Part shown: piece by piece, positions 1 through 8,340 of the stretch | Position numbering within the stretch: the stretch's first letter is position 1 | How the letters are laid out: every line of letters begins with the position of its first letter | The notes under the pieces: model-generated | What the model was told of the DNA's origin: nothing | The model's database searches: none | The model's input: the letters and a program-made list of their open reading frames with translations, nothing else | DNA from: Salipiger thiooxidans | Lineage (GTDB): Bacteria > Pseudomonadota > Alphaproteobacteria > Rhodobacterales > Rhodobacteraceae | DNA: 64,000 nucleotides | Reading direction: 5' to 3' | Assembly: GCF_900102075.1 (NCBI RefSeq) | Contig: NZ_FNAV01000002.1 | Coordinates: forward strand, 248,001 to 312,000 | Translations under genes and position numbers: made by a program

Positions 1-2
1 TG

Positions 3-2447
3 AAGCCGCACGGCCTGTTCTTCGCGCCCGAGCTCTCGACCTCGTCACGGGCGACCATCGGCGGCATGATCTCGACCGATGCCTGCGGTCAGGGCTCCTG
101 CGTCTACGGCAAGACCTCGACCCACGTGCTCTCGCTGAAAGCGGCGCTGGTGGGCGGCGAGATGCTCGAGACCGGGCGCGCGCCCTATGCGCCACGCGCC
201 GGTCGCGGCGGCGAGGTGCTGCGGGTGCTCGACGAGATCAGTCGCGACGAGGCGGCGCTGATCGAGGAGCGCTTCCCCAAGCTCAACCGTGCACTTACCG
301 GCTACGACCTTGCCCATATCCGCGACGACGACAGCATCGACGCCCGCGCGGTGCTCTGCGGCTCCGAGGGCACGCTGGCGCTGATCGCCGAGGCCACGCT
401 CAACGTGCTGCCGATTCCCGCCGCCTCGGCGTTGCTGCTGATCTTCTACCCCGACTTCCAGGCAGCGCTGCGCGACGCACGGGACATGGCGACGCTGGGG
501 GCCACCTCGGTCGAAACCATCGACAGCCGGGTGCTCGGGCTCGCGCGCGAGGAAGCGGGCTTTCCGGCGCTGGCGCATCTCTTCCCGCAGGCGGGCGCCG
601 AGGGTGTCAACATCGTCGAATTCACCGGCGACGACCCCGCGGCGCTGGCCGCCCGCGCCACCGCCCTGCGCGACGAGCTCTCGACCGCGCCGGGGCGGCT
701 GGCGATCACCATCGCGTCGGGCGACGAGGTGGCAAAGGTCTGGGGCCTGCGCAAGGCCTCGGTCGGGCTGCTGGGCCGCTCCGATGGCGCCAAGCGCCCG
801 ATCCCCTTCGTCGAGGATTGCGCCGTCCCGCCCGAGAACCTCGAGCCCTTCATCGCCGCCTTCCGCGCCGTGCTTGATCGCGAGGGGCTGGACTACGGCA
901 TGTTCGGTCACGTCGACGCGGGCGTGCTGCACGTGCGCCCGGCGCTCGACCTCACCGACCCGGCGCAGGAGCCGATGATCCGCCGCGTCACCGAACAGGT
1001 GGCGGCGCTGGCGCGGCAGCACGGCGGGCTCCTCTGGGGCGAGCACGGCAAGGGCGTGCGCTCCGAGTTCGTGCCCGAGGTCTTCGGCCCGCTCTACCCG
1101 GCACTGCAGCGGATCAAGGCCGCCTTCGACCCCCGCAACCAGCTCAACCCCGGCAAGATCGCCACCCCCGACGACGGCGCGCTGTGGAAGATCGACGAGG
1201 TGCCGATGCGCGGCCAGATGGACCGGCAGGTGCCGCAGGCGCTGCGCGACGCCAACACCTCGGCCTTCGCCTGCAACGGCAACGGCGCCTGCTTCAACCG
1301 CGACCCGCGCGACGTGATGTGCCCCTCCTACAAGGCCACCGGCGACCGGCGGCATTCGCCCAAGGGCCGGGCCTCGCTGATGCGCGAGTGGCTGCGGCAG
1401 GGCGGCCCCGAAGGCAAGGCCGACGCCGATTTCGAGGCCGAGGTGAAGGAGGCCATGGACGGCTGCCTGTCCTGCGCCGCCTGTGCCACGCAATGCCCGA
1501 TCCGGGTGGACGTGCCGAAGCTGCGCTCGGCCTTCCTCGACGATTACCACGCCCGCCACGCCCGCCCGCTGCGCGACCACGCGCTCGACCATCTCGAGGC
1601 GTTGATGCCGCTCGCCGCGAAGATGCCGCGGCTGGTGAACCTCTTCACCACGGGCCCCGGAGCGGCGCTGCTGAAACGCGCGGGGCTCACCGCCCTGCCC
1701 GCCTTCCCTGTCACGCGTCCCGCCCTGCCGACGCTGCGCGAAGCCGAGATCGCCGCGCTCGACCCGGCCCGCGACGTGGTGCTGGTGCCCGATGCCTTCA
1801 CACTGGTCTTCGAGCCGCAGATCGTGGCCGACCTCGCCGCAGTGCTCGACCGTCTCGGGCGGCGGCTGCGGGTCGCGCCCTACCGCCCCTCGGGCAAGGC
1901 GCGCCGGGTGCTTGGCCGCCGCAAGGGCGCCGACCGGCAGGCCGAGGCGCAGAGCGCGCTGCTGCGCCAGCTCGCCGCCTCGGGCGTGCCGATGGTGGGC
2001 ATCGAGCCCGCGATCCTCGGCTCCTACCGCAGCGATTTCGCCGCCGACCTGCCGCAGGTGATGGCGCCGCAGGACCTGCTCTCCGAACTCATGGCGACGG
2101 CCCAGGTCGCGCCCAGCGCGCTGGCGGTGCGGCTCCTGCCCCATTGCAGCGAGCGGGTGCGCGGCGCGGCAGGGTCGAATGGCTGGCGCGCGGTCTTCGC
2201 CCGCTTCGGCATCACGCTCGACATGCCCGCCACCTCGTGCTGCGGCATGGCCGGCACCTGGGGCCACGAGACGCGCAACCGCGCGACCTCGGAACGGATC
2301 TTCGCTCAGTCGTGGGACGACGCCACCGCGCCCGGCCCGGACGCGATCCTCGCCACCGGATTCTCGTGCCGCTGTCAGGCGGACAAGGTCGCCGGGCGCG
2401 CGCTGGCACACCCGATCACCCTGCTCAGGCAGTTGATGGAAGGCTGA
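3..2447 (+). CDS. ydiJ: YdiJ-type FAD/Fe-S D-2-hydroxyacid dehydrogenase (5' partial)
   Basis: The first in-frame methionine is at 66, but the same frame is open to the window edge and already reads family sequence (ending ATIGGMISTDACGQGS), so the gene starts upstream. 814 residues are visible; the family is about 1000 long, so roughly 200 N-terminal residues are missing. Visible order: the rest of the FAD-binding (PCMH) domain, an FAD-oxidase C-terminal domain holding HVDAGVLHVRP, a Cys segment (CNGNGACFNRDPRDVMCP, around residue 424), a 4Fe-4S motif CLSCAACATQCP (around 488) and a C-terminal CCG-type domain (SCCGMAGTWGHE). E. coli YdiJ oxidises D-2-hydroxyglutarate and passes electrons to a soluble or quinone acceptor; the substrate here is inferred. 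It ends 10 bases from the stop of the convergent DeoR gene. Confidence 0.9.
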   Translation, partial: KPHGLFFAPELSTSSRATIGGMISTDACGQGSCVYGKTSTHVLSLKAALVGGEMLETGRAPYAPRAGRGGEVLRVLDEISRDEAALIEERFPKLNRALTGYDLAHIRDDDSIDARAVLCGSEGTLALIAEATLNVLPIPAASALLLIFYPDFQAALRDARDMATLGATSVETIDSRVLGLAREEAGFPALAHLFPQAGAEGVNIVEFTGDDPAALAARATALRDELSTAPGRLAITIASGDEVAKVWGLRKASVGLLGRSDGAKRPIPFVEDCAVPPENLEPFIAAFRAVLDREGLDYGMFGHVDAGVLHVRPALDLTDPAQEPMIRRVTEQVAALARQHGGLLWGEHGKGVRSEFVPEVFGPLYPALQRIKAAFDPRNQLNPGKIATPDDGALWKIDEVPMRGQMDRQVPQALRDANTSAFACNGNGACFNRDPRDVMCPSYKATGDRRHSPKGRASLMREWLRQGGPEGKADADFEAEVKEAMDGCLSCAACATQCPIRVDVPKLRSAFLDDYHARHARPLRDHALDHLEALMPLAAKMPRLVNLFTTGPGAALLKRAGLTALPAFPVTRPALPTLREAEIAALDPARDVVLVPDAFTLVFEPQIVADLAAVLDRLGRRLRVAPYRPSGKARRVLGRRKGADRQAEAQSALLRQLAASGVPMVGIEPAILGSYRSDFAADLPQVMAPQDLLSELMATAQVAPSALAVRLLPHCSERVRGAAGSNGWRAVFARFGITLDMPATSCCGMAGTWGHETRNRATSERIFAQSWDDATAPGPDAILATGFSCRCQADKVAGRALAHPITLLRQLMEG

Positions 2448-2457
2448 GGGCCGGTCG

Positions 2458-3240
2458 TCAGACCGGTTCGGCGATCACCAGCTCGACGCCCGCGTCGGCC
2501 AGCGCCGTGACCATGGCCTCGGACGGCATGCGGTCGGTGACCAGCCGGTCGATGGCCGAAAGCGGCGCGACCTCGAACACCGCGGCGCGGTCGAGCTTGG
2601 AGTGATCCGCCAGCACCGTGACCCTGGCGGCCCGGCCGAGCATGGCACGGGCGAGCTCGGTCTCGCGCAGGTCGTAATCCATGATCTCGTTACGTGTCAT
2701 GCCGCCGATGGTCAGTACCACGTGCTCGGCCTTGAACTGGTGCAGCTGCTCGATGGCGAGCGCCCCCAGCGTCTCACGCCCCTCGGCGGCGATCTCTCCG
2801 CCCAGCAGGTAGAGCCGGTGGTGCCCCTCGGGCCGCGCCAGCAGGCCGGCGATCTCGGGGGAGTTGGTGATGACCGTGAGCCCCCGCCGCCGGGCCAGCG
2901 CGCGGGCAAAGGCGATGGTGGTGGAGCCGGTGTCGACGAAGATCACCGCGCCCTCTTCGAAGAGCTCGGCGGCACGGCGTCCGATGGCGGTCTTCTCGGC
3001 GGTGAAGGTCGCCATGCGGGCATCGAAGGGCCCCTCGGTGAGGCCGGTCTCGGCGATGCCCGAGGTCTTGCGCGCGCCGCCGTGGAACTTGCGGATGCGC
3101 CCGGTGGCGTCGAGTTCGTTCAGATCGCGTCGGATGGTCTCGCGCGAGGTGTCGAACTTGTCGGAGAGCTCGTCCACATGGACTTCGCCAAGCTCCTGCA
3201 CGAGCTGTACGATCATTTCGCGCCGGGCGGCCGGTTTCAT
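2458..3240 (-). CDS. DeoR-family transcriptional regulator
   Basis: 260 residues, a normal DeoR/GlpR length. The N-terminus carries the DeoR helix-turn-helix (VDELSDKFDTSRETIRRDL, about residues 18-37), followed by an effector-binding domain of the phosphosugar-isomerase fold with the typical VDTGSTTIAFARAL segment near residue 100 and LADHSKLDR near 210. Such regulators usually respond to a phosphorylated sugar or polyol. No sugar operon lies next to it, because the gene upstream of its promoter is the wrecked transporter locus starting at 3695. Its target is unknown; it could act on genes outside the window or on the former transporter operon. Confidence 0.9.
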   Translation of the reverse strand: MKPAARREMIVQLVQELGEVHVDELSDKFDTSRETIRRDLNELDATGRIRKFHGGARKTSGIAETGLTEGPFDARMATFTAEKTAIGRRAAELFEEGAVIFVDTGSTTIAFARALARRRGLTVITNSPEIAGLLARPEGHHRLYLLGGEIAAEGRETLGALAIEQLHQFKAEHVVLTIGGMTRNEIMDYDLRETELARAMLGRAARVTVLADHSKLDRAAVFEVAPLSAIDRLVTDRMPSEAMVTALADAGVELVIAEPV

Positions 3241-3694
3241 GCGGCTTCCTTTCTCGATAGTTGCAGCGCCCGCCGTTTCACGATGACGGCTTGGTCACTA
3301 CACAACGCCTGTTCCCACAGCTTGACCGAAGTTCGGGGTGCCTGCAACGTCAATGCGGTGCGGTTGGCCCGGCAATCCCGCGGGACTGCGGAAACTGCAC
3401 CGCTATGCCGAAGTTCTGGGCCATTACACCGGATCCCGACGGAAAAGCCCTTCACTCGCCCTCAGGTTGCCACGGATCGCGCGACCGCTGCGCGCCGGAC
3501 CTTGCGTCAGGGGGGCGAAATCCACGCAATACCGCGCGAAGCCACCCAGAAAACCGACAGGCGCCGGGCAAGACCGCCCATTAACAAGGCAAACTTCTCC
3601 ACATCAATTTATTTAATTTTTGTACTATTAACTTTTCAAAATGCTTCGTACTGACCTGCGCCCCAGAACAAACGTCCAACAGGAGCAACCCACA
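3241..3694. other. Intergenic region with AT-rich divergent promoter segment
   Basis: 454 bases separate the DeoR gene from the first transporter remnant. Most of it is ordinary GC-rich sequence without a credible gene. Bases 3590-3650 are strikingly AT-rich for this genome (runs such as TTTATTTAATTTTT) and sit 45-100 bases before the old GTG start at 3695, where a promoter would be expected. No unambiguous -35/-10 pair could be assigned. No tRNA or clear terminator was seen. Confidence 0.5.
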
Positions 3695-4187
3695 GTGACG
3701 ACGATCAATCGCCGCCGTTTCCTCATGACGACCGGGGCCGCCGCGACTGCCGCGGGACTCGGGGCCCCCACCACACTGTGCGCACAGGCCGAAACCATCA
3801 AGGTCGCCGGCCTGCACGACCTCTCGGGCCCGCTCGATTCCTCGGGCATCCCGATGAACCAGGTCTTCAACCTCGCCATCGACGAGATCAACGCGCAGGG
3901 CGGCCTGCTCGGCAAGCAGGTCGAGGCGGTGGTCTGCGACCCGCAGTCGAACGAACATGTCGCTCTATTCCCAATACGACACGCAGATGGCGCTGAAGGA
4001 TCGCGTCGCCGTCCTGCACGGCGGCATCACCTCGGCCAGCCGCGAGACCCTCCGGCCGATCTTCCACCGCTACCAGACGCTCTATTTCTGCAACACGCTC
4101 TATTAGGGCGGCGTCTGCGACTGCAACGAGATCACGCTGGGCTCGACGCCCGCGCAGACCGTCGAGAAGCTGATCCCGCACGCGATG
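3695..4187 (+). pseudogene. Urea/amide ABC transporter substrate-binding protein, N-terminal remnant (UrtA/FmdD-like)
   Basis: GTG at 3695 follows an AGGAG site at 3681 by nine bases and starts a Tat-type signal (NRRRFLMTTGAAAT) and a UrtA/FmdD-like mature start (IKVAGLHDLSGPLDSSGIP). The frame is lost at 3948-3955, where CGAA is duplicated. In the shifted frame homology continues (ALKDRVAVLHGGITSASRE) to NTLY, then a TAG at 4104 where relatives have Glu of YEGGVCD. After TVEKLIPHAM the sequence passes into permease sequence near 4187, so more than half of the roughly 400-residue protein is gone. The lesions are directly visible; the family assignment rests on recalled family sequence. Not expected to give a functional protein. 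Confidence 0.85.
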
Positions 4188-4742
4188 ACCCTGCCCGCCG
4201 CCTTCGACCCGGCGCAGATGTTCCAGGTGTTCATGGGCATCCTGATCGTGGTCTACGTCTTCCTGCGGGGGATCATCGCCAGCGACTTCGGCCGCATCCC
4301 GGTGGGCATCCGCGAGAACGCGACCCGCTCCTCGCTGCTGGGCTACGACGTGCGCCGCCACAAGGTCATCGTCTTCGCCATCGGCTCGGGCATCGCGGGC
4401 ATGGCGGGCGCGATGTGAGCCACCTGCCAGACCTTCATCGACCCCGACGCCTTTTCCCTCGAGATGTCGGCCAAGGCGCCGGTCTGGGTGATGGCGGGCG
4501 GCGTCGGCACGCTGGCCGGTCCGATCCTCGCGGTGATCCTGCTGCAATGGCTGTCGCTGAAGCTCGGCACGCTGCACATCCTCAACAACCACGTCATCCT
4601 CGGCGCGATCATGATGGTGCTCGTGCTGCTGCCGAAGGGGCTTCTGCCCACCGTCAAGGCGCTGACCCTGCGCCTGTGGTTCTTCGGCCAGAGCCGGATG
4701 ACCTCCGACGCCACCGGCGGAAAGGTCCCCTCCGATGTCTGA
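4188..4742 (+). pseudogene. Branched-chain/urea ABC permease, C-terminal remnant (UrtC-like)
   Basis: The sequence reads as the C-terminal half of a UrtC/LivM permease: a helix (FMGILIVVYVFLRGIIAS), the cytoplasmic-loop signature RENATRSSLLGYDVRRHK, then GSGIAGMAGAM. There TGA at 4416 interrupts the frame where relatives usually carry Trp, so TGG to TGA is the simplest lesion. The frame resumes as QTFIDPDAFSLEMSAKAPVW and runs to 4742, overlapping the following ATPase by eight bases as in an intact operon. The N-terminal half, the UrtB-type permease gene and the UrtA C-terminus are all absent, which implies one deletion of about 2.5-3 kb joining urtA to urtC. The deletion size is inferred from usual gene lengths. 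Confidence 0.85.
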
Positions 4743-5466
4743 CGCACACATCCTCACCACCGAGAACCTCGTGATGCAGTTCGGCCGCGGCGTCGCGGTG
4801 GATCACGTCGACTTCGCCCTCAGGGAAGGCGAGCTGCGCTGCCTTCTCGGCCCCAACGGCGCCGGCAAGTCCACCTTCTTCAAGTGCCTCACCGGGCAGC
4901 TCACGCCCACCTCGGGCACGGTGAAGTTCCGCGGCAAGGACATCACCGGCTGGAACACCCAAGACATCGCGAAAGTGGGCGTGGGCATCAAGACGCAGGT
5001 GCCCAACCTCTTCAACGGCGTCTCGGTCTGCGAGAACGTCCGCATGGCCGCCCGGCGCAAGCACCTGAAATCGATGGCCCGGGACAAGGCCGAGGAGATG
5101 ATGGAGAAATGCGGCGTCGCCCATCTTGCCAGGCGCGAGGTCGGGCTGCTGGCCCACGGCCTGCGCCAGCTGGTCGAGCTGGCGATGGTGCTGGCCGAGG
5201 AACCGCCGCTAGTGCTGCTCGACGAACCCGCCGCCGGCATGACCGGGGACGAGCGCGACCGGCTCGCGGACCTCGTGCTCGAGACCGCGCGCAAGGCGGC
5301 GGTCATCGTGGTCGAACACGACATGGCCTTCATCCGGCGCATCGCCAGGTTCACCACCGTCTTCAACCGCGGCGCGATCTTCCGCGAGGCGATGATCGAC
5401 GAGATCATGTCCGACCGCGCCGCTCAGGAAATATATCTGGGAAAACAGGCCGATGTCGCTGCGTGA
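4735..5466 (+). CDS. Urea/amide ABC transporter ATP-binding protein (UrtD-like)
   Basis: 243 residues, full length for a LivG/UrtD ATPase. Walker A is GPNGAGKST (about residues 41-49) and Walker B is LVLLDEPAAGM. The ABC signature region reads LAHGLRQLVELAMVL where UrtD relatives usually have an L-S/A-H-G-x-x-Q pattern. The H-loop is VEHDM. It overlaps the permease remnant by 8 bases and the next ATPase by 14. No frameshift or stop is visible, so the protein may still be made, but its cognate permeases are destroyed here and it has no evident partner. It is either a recently orphaned gene or can serve another transporter. Confidence 0.8.
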   Translation: MSDAHILTTENLVMQFGRGVAVDHVDFALREGELRCLLGPNGAGKSTFFKCLTGQLTPTSGTVKFRGKDITGWNTQDIAKVGVGIKTQVPNLFNGVSVCENVRMAARRKHLKSMARDKAEEMMEKCGVAHLARREVGLLAHGLRQLVELAMVLAEEPPLVLLDEPAAGMTGDERDRLADLVLETARKAAVIVVEHDMAFIRRIARFTTVFNRGAIFREAMIDEIMSDRAAQEIYLGKQADVAA

Positions 5467-6163
5467 CGTCTCGAACCTCAAGGCCGCCTACGGCATGGTG
5501 CCCGCGCTGCACCAGGTCGACTTCAACGTCCAGCCGGGCGAGGTCGTGGGCATCCTCGGCCACGACGGCATGGGCAAGACCACGCTGCTGCGCGCCATCA
5601 CGGGCTTCGTGAAGGTGACGGGCGGCGAGATGCTCTTCGACGGGCAGAGCCTCAGGGGGCTCTTGGTCAACGCCCGCGCCCGCGCCGGGCTCGGCCTCGT
5701 GCCGCAGGGCCGGATGATCTTCCCGACGCTCGCCGTGCGCGAGAACCTCGAGAGCGGCATCGCCGGCGGCAAGGAGCCGATGGAGCCCATCGTCGAGGAG
5801 ATGCTGGCACTCTTCCAGCGCCTTACCCGGCTGCTCGACCGGGCGGGCGGCGCGCTCTCGGGCGGCGAGCAGCAGCTTCTGGCGCTGACCCGCTGCCTCT
5901 GCCGGCGCCCCAAGCTCATGCTGCTCGACGAGCCGACCGAGGGCATCCAGCCGTCGAACATCGACGAGATCTCGGACACGCTGAAGCAGCTCACCAAGAC
6001 CTCCGACATCACCATCGTGCAGGTCGAGCAGGACCTCGACTTCATCACCGGGCTCTCGGACCGGGTCTACGCGATCTCGGGCGGCGTGCTCGACCGGCAG
6101 ATCCCGAAGGAGCAGCTCACGGAGAGCCGCGCGGTCAGCGAATTCACGGGCGTCGCGGCGTAA
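5453..6163 (+). CDS. Urea/amide ABC transporter ATP-binding protein (UrtE-like)
   Basis: 236 residues, the usual LivF/UrtE size. Walker A reads GHDGMGKTT (about residues 35-43), with Asp where most relatives have Asn. The signature is ALSGGEQQLLALTRCL, Walker B is LMLLDEPTEGIQPS, followed by VQVEQD. The start codon lies inside the upstream ATPase gene (14-base overlap), indicating translational coupling. Like its neighbour it is uninterrupted although the substrate-binding and permease genes of the same operon are broken. Function as a working transporter subunit is therefore doubtful. Confidence 0.8.
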   Translation: MSLRDVSNLKAAYGMVPALHQVDFNVQPGEVVGILGHDGMGKTTLLRAITGFVKVTGGEMLFDGQSLRGLLVNARARAGLGLVPQGRMIFPTLAVRENLESGIAGGKEPMEPIVEEMLALFQRLTRLLDRAGGALSGGEQQLLALTRCLCRRPKLMLLDEPTEGIQPSNIDEISDTLKQLTKTSDITIVQVEQDLDFITGLSDRVYAISGGVLDRQIPKEQLTESRAVSEFTGVAA

Positions 6164-6253
6164 CGGCCTGACCGCTCGCGGAAAACCGCCCCGCCCCGCG
6201 CCGCACTCTGGCGCGGGACCGGGACAGACACGACCATCAACAGGGAAAGACCA

Positions 6254-7202
6254 ATAACCGTATCGACCCCCACCACCGACCAGATCGCCGAGATCGCGGC
6301 AGAGCTCGGGATGAACCTGACCGAGGCGGACGTGGCCTCGTTTCAGGGCCTCATGGGCGCCTATGTCGAGCATTACCCCATCGTCGAGAAGCTCCCCGAC
6401 GCGCTGCCCGAGGTGACCTCCCCCCGGGCCATCGGCACCCGCCCCGCGCCCGAGGACAACCCGCTCAACGCGTGGTACTACAAGTCCACCGTGACCGGCG
6501 CCGAGACCGGCAAGCTCGCGGGCAAAACCGTGGTGCTCAAGGACAACGTCATGCTGGCGGGCGTGCCGATGATGAACGGCTCCCCGACGCTCGTGGGCTA
6601 CATCCCCGACATCGACGCCACCATCGTGAGCCGGATGCTCGACGAGGGCGCGATGATCGCCGGCAAGGCCCATTGCGAGCTCTTCTGCCTCTCGGGCGGC
6701 AGCCACACCAACGCCACCGGCCCGGTGCACCCCCCCACAAGCCGGGCCACTCCGCGGGCTGATGGACGCGCGCGCGTGGCGCCAGCGCGCCGACGAGCTC
6801 TTCGAGACGCTGAAGCTCTGCATGCTGTTCGGCGCCTATGCCGCCAAATGCCACGGCAAGCGCTTCTATGGCAAGGCGGTGAACCTGTCGCGCAGCCTGC
6901 GCGCGGCCTATAATGCGGCGCTCGAGACCTACGACGTGCTGCTGATGCCGACGGTGCCGATGACCGCGATGCCGCTGCCCGGCCCCGACGCCCCGCGCGA
7001 GGAGATCTTGCAGCGCGCCTTCGAGATGCTGCCCAACACCGCGCCCTTCGACATCAGCCACCACCCGGCGATCTCGCTGCCCTGCGGCATGGTCGACGGC
7101 CTGCCGGTGGGCCTGCAACTGGTCGGCAGGTTCCGGGACGAGGCCACGCTCTACCGGGTCGCCGACGCCTTCGAGACCGCCACCGACTGGAAGACGCTCT
7201 GA
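6254..7202 (+). pseudogene. Amidase (amidase-signature family), internally deleted, start codon lost
   Basis: The reading frame TVSTPTTDQIAEIAAELG begins at an ATA (6254-6256) where ATG would be expected, a few bases after a GGGAAAG ribosome site, so a start-codon G-to-A change is likely; the first usable ATG is 6311. The N-terminal half is clear: KTVVLKDNVMLAGVPMMNG holds the catalytic Lys of the amidase signature. At GPVH the frame slips in a run of seven C (about 6727), and the segment HKPGHSAG then joins LMDARAWRQRADELF at about 6760. The stretch that should carry the cis-Ser and nucleophile Ser (roughly 200 residues) is deleted. The C-terminal third (6762-7202) is intact and ends ATDWKTL. 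Probably the amide-hydrolysing enzyme of this locus; now dead. Confidence 0.88.
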
Positions 7203-7287
7203 CCAGGCCGGAGGCCGCCGCGCGCGCCGCCTCCAACCCATCCCGGAACGCCGCGCCCACCCCGGGGCCCCGTCCCCACGCCCGCCC

Positions 7288-7308
7288 TTCATCTTGCCCC
7301 TAAACTCC
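7288..7308 (+). repeat. Dispersed intergenic element, copy A
   Basis: Core TTCATCTTGC followed by CCCTAAACTCC, then GC-rich inverted repeats (GGGG..GTGAGGGGCTGGCCCCTCAC). It lies between the amidase remnant and ureE. It is one of seven copies in the window and, like the others, is purely intergenic. Confidence 0.75.
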
Positions 7309-7466
7309 GGGGAGTGTGAGGGGCTGGCCCCTCACTCCCGCCCCCTCCGCAAGCGCACCACCCGCACGCAGGCCCATCCCCCGCCACACGAACGCCGAAA
7401 CGACATCCCCCCAAAACCACACAAACCGCAAAACCACCCCCACGAAACCACCCGAAGAGGCCCCGC

Positions 7467-7925
7467 ATGATCGGCAGCCCCCTCCCCAAGGAGCCGCTCC
7501 AGGTCACCGCCCTCCTGGGCAACGCCCGCTCCGACCGGCACGACGCGGTGCACGCCCTCGAACACGAGGGCCGCGTCGAGGTCATCGACATTGCCCGCGC
7601 CGATGCCGCCCGCACCGACAAGGTCCGCGAGGTGCAGATCGCCCTGCTGCGGGACCAGAGCCTCGAGGACGGCGCGGTGCTGCATCTCGACAACACGCTC
7701 GCCATCGTGCTGCGGGTCGACAGCGGCGCGCGGCTGACGCTGGTCCCGCACGACCTTCAGTCGGCGCTGCGGCTCGGGCACTGGTGCGGCAACCTGCATT
7801 GGAAGGTGAGCTTCGCCGAGGGCGTCATGTCGGTGCCGCTCGACGGCCCCGAGGCCCGCTACCGCGCGCGCCTGCGCGACCTCGAGGGGCTCGCCTCCTC
7901 CCACATCGCCGAGCCGGACAAATGA
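7467..7925 (+). CDS. ureE: Urease accessory protein UreE-like, possibly orphaned
   Basis: 152 residues, a normal UreE length. The N-terminal domain is followed by a UreE C-terminal (metal-carrying) domain in which HDLQSALRLGHWCGNLHWKV aligns with the usual G-N-x-H-W/L-P segment. UreE delivers nickel to apo-urease. No His-rich tail is present (the C-terminus is SSHIAEPDK). The frame is open and its stop overlaps the ATG of the UreF remnant (ATGA, 7922-7925). The urease structural genes downstream are deleted or truncated, so the protein has no apparent client in this locus. Assignment is by motif and context; divergence from classical UreE is considerable. Confidence 0.7.
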   Translation: MIGSPLPKEPLQVTALLGNARSDRHDAVHALEHEGRVEVIDIARADAARTDKVREVQIALLRDQSLEDGAVLHLDNTLAIVLRVDSGARLTLVPHDLQSALRLGHWCGNLHWKVSFAEGVMSVPLDGPEARYRARLRDLEGLASSHIAEPDK

Positions 7926-8340
7926 GCCACGCCCCCCCCATGCCGAGCTGGTCACCGCGCTGCAGCTCGGCGACAGCGCCTTCCCGACCGGCGCCTTCGC
8001 CTGTTACTGGCGCATGGAGACGCTGCTGGCCGACGCGCAGCTGCAGCGCCGCGACCTCGCCGGGTTCGTGCAAACCGGGCCGACGGGGCGCTGGCACGCG
8101 CATTTCTTCGAGGTCAACCGGGCGCCGCGCTTCGACCGGGCAAGCGCCTACGGCCACCGGCTCGACCGGCCCTCGGGCGACGGCGAGCGCTTCGACCCGG
8201 GCGTCGCCAAGCGGGTGACGCTGGTGCGCTACGGCGGCCGCCGGACGATCCACGGCTTCGCTGGGCTGACCGAAGGCCCCGCCGAGGCGCGCCGCGAGGC
8301 CGCATTGCAGATGGCGGAATGGGACGGCTACCTGAAATGA
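7922..8340 (+). pseudogene. UreF (N-terminus)-UreB (C-terminus) deletion chimera
   Basis: The ATG at 7922 overlaps the ureE stop. After a run of eight C (7932-7939) the frame must shift to read ELVTALQLGDSAFPTGAF, the hallmark UreF start. About 40 residues later (QLQRRDLAGFV, near 8068) it runs in frame into WHAHFFEVNRAPRFDRA and ends in YGGRRTIHGFAGL, which is the C-terminal part of the urease beta subunit UreB. The rest of UreF and all of UreA are missing. The fusion was probably created by one deletion; the exact junction is blurred by a GGGCCG-rich stretch. The stop overlaps the UreC start (ATGA). Confidence 0.82.

Noticed and set aside
45-2411. 788-codon open frame on the minus strand opposite the YdiJ-type gene
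   Set aside because: Arg/Gly/Ala/His-rich translation with no family motifs, produced by high third-position GC of the true gene.
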